Origin: Sideroxydans sp.
GTDB lineage: Bacteria > Pseudomonadota > Gammaproteobacteria > Burkholderiales > Gallionellaceae
Direction of reading: 5' to 3'
Assembly (NCBI GenBank): GCA_028710605.1
Contig: JAQTTU010000003.1
Coordinates: 248,001 to 312,000 of the forward strand
Length of the DNA: 64,000 nt
Notes under the pieces: generated by a model
The model's database searches: none
What the model saw: the letters and a program-made list of their open reading frames with translations, nothing else
Told to the model about the DNA's origin: nothing
Made by a program: the position numbers and the translations under genes
Shown here: positions 63,739 through 64,000 of the stretch, one piece after another
Layout: every line of letters begins with the position of its first letter
How positions within the stretch are numbered: the first letter of the stretch is position 1

Positions 63739-64000
63739 TTATTTTGATGTCCCAGCGCTATTTTTTCCCGGCCCGAAGTAGGGGCGACGGATGATGTATT
63801 GCTGGTGTTGCGGGAACATCGCCATATAGAACTCGCTCCAGCCGCCTTGGCGCACCCGCACCAGATCGTATTTCTCGGGCAGCGTCTGCGCCCCCGCGTA
63901 AGTCTCGGGATCGCCGGTGGTCACGGTAAGCAGGTTGGAGCCGAGCTCGCTGTCCGCGAACTGGCGCAACACTTTTTTCAGTTCGTCTAGCGGGAAATCT
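63739..64000 (-). CDS. C-terminal part of an unidentified protein (5' end beyond window)
   Basis: The frame stays open to the window edge, reading LDELKKVLRQFADSELG at the edge, then TTGDPETYAGAQTLPEKYDL and ending RRPYFGPGKNSAGTSK. No stop or clear start before the edge, so the gene begins outside. No family recognised. It appears to be the first visible gene of the DUF985/AttH-like operon. Confidence 0.6.
   Translation of the reverse strand, partial: DFPLDELKKVLRQFADSELGSNLLTVTTGDPETYAGAQTLPEKYDLVRVRQGGWSEFYMAMFPQHQQYIIRRPYFGPGKNSAGTSK

Overview
The window looks like a chromosome segment of a betaproteobacterium, most likely of the Nitrosomonadales/Gallionellaceae type (inference). The grounds are the gene orders trmJ-cysE-iscR-iscS-iscU-iscA-hscB-hscA-fdx-iscX, fmdB-DUF502-aspS-nudB and queA-tgt-yajC-secD-secF, GC-rich codon use, and a tetraheme NapC/NirT quinol dehydrogenase beside a diheme cytochrome c. 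No integrase or transposase was seen.

Layout. 1-1.5 kb: 3' part of an Atm1-type ABC exporter. 1.8-5.6 kb: accessory island with a DUF1778/GNAT toxin-antitoxin pair, a nucleotidyltransferase, a PBECR2-like/DUF4926 pair and both ends of a decayed DNA methyltransferase. 5.7-7.8 kb: clsB and a YbhP-like phosphodiesterase. 8-13.7 kb: nadA followed by two paralogous tail-anchored coiled-coil proteins built of 84-residue repeats. 13.9-18.8 kb: nudB, barstar, secreted RNase, aspS, DUF502, fmdB, rluE. 18.9-25 kb: cytochromes, HPP and SirB2 membrane proteins, hemerythrin, a BaiN-like flavoprotein, cytochrome b561, dsbB. 25-33.3 kb: the isc operon, split by a parDE module, with cysE and trmJ. 33.5-38.1 kb: suhB, mutS, a Phd/ParE module and a second copy of the mutS tail. 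38.2-41.3 kb: AT-rich pentapeptide gene, decayed PaaA2/ParE2 module, 2OG oxygenase, DUF1653. 41.3-47.7 kb: dedA, secF, secD, yajC, tgt, queA. 47.8-52.5 kb: split tRNA-Leu pseudogene, intact tRNA-Leu(CAA), small secreted Ala/Lys protein, nudJ, mnmA, mscS, purB. 52.6-53.4 kb: DUF4160/DUF2442-HTH module followed by a second copy of the purB tail. 53.7-58.8 kb: NHL lipoprotein and a NarL-type two-component system. 59.1-64 kb: operon with a DUF985 cupin, two AttH/CrtC-like proteins, a histidine-phosphatase-like secreted protein and a partial gene.

The most unusual feature is the density and behaviour of short palindromic repeats. At least six classes fill the intergenic spaces. Several also sit inside genes as in-frame insertions (three in mutS, one composite in the flavoprotein, two in the secreted RNase), one element is nested inside another, and repeats supply stop codons. 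A hairpin-rich 78-nt segment splits a tRNA-Leu pseudogene at the anticodon loop. Separately, two toxin-antitoxin-like cassettes sit directly behind housekeeping genes (mutS, purB) and are each followed by a diverged second copy of that gene's 3' end, which points to a shared integration route. Four of the modules show sigma70-like promoters with palindromic operators.
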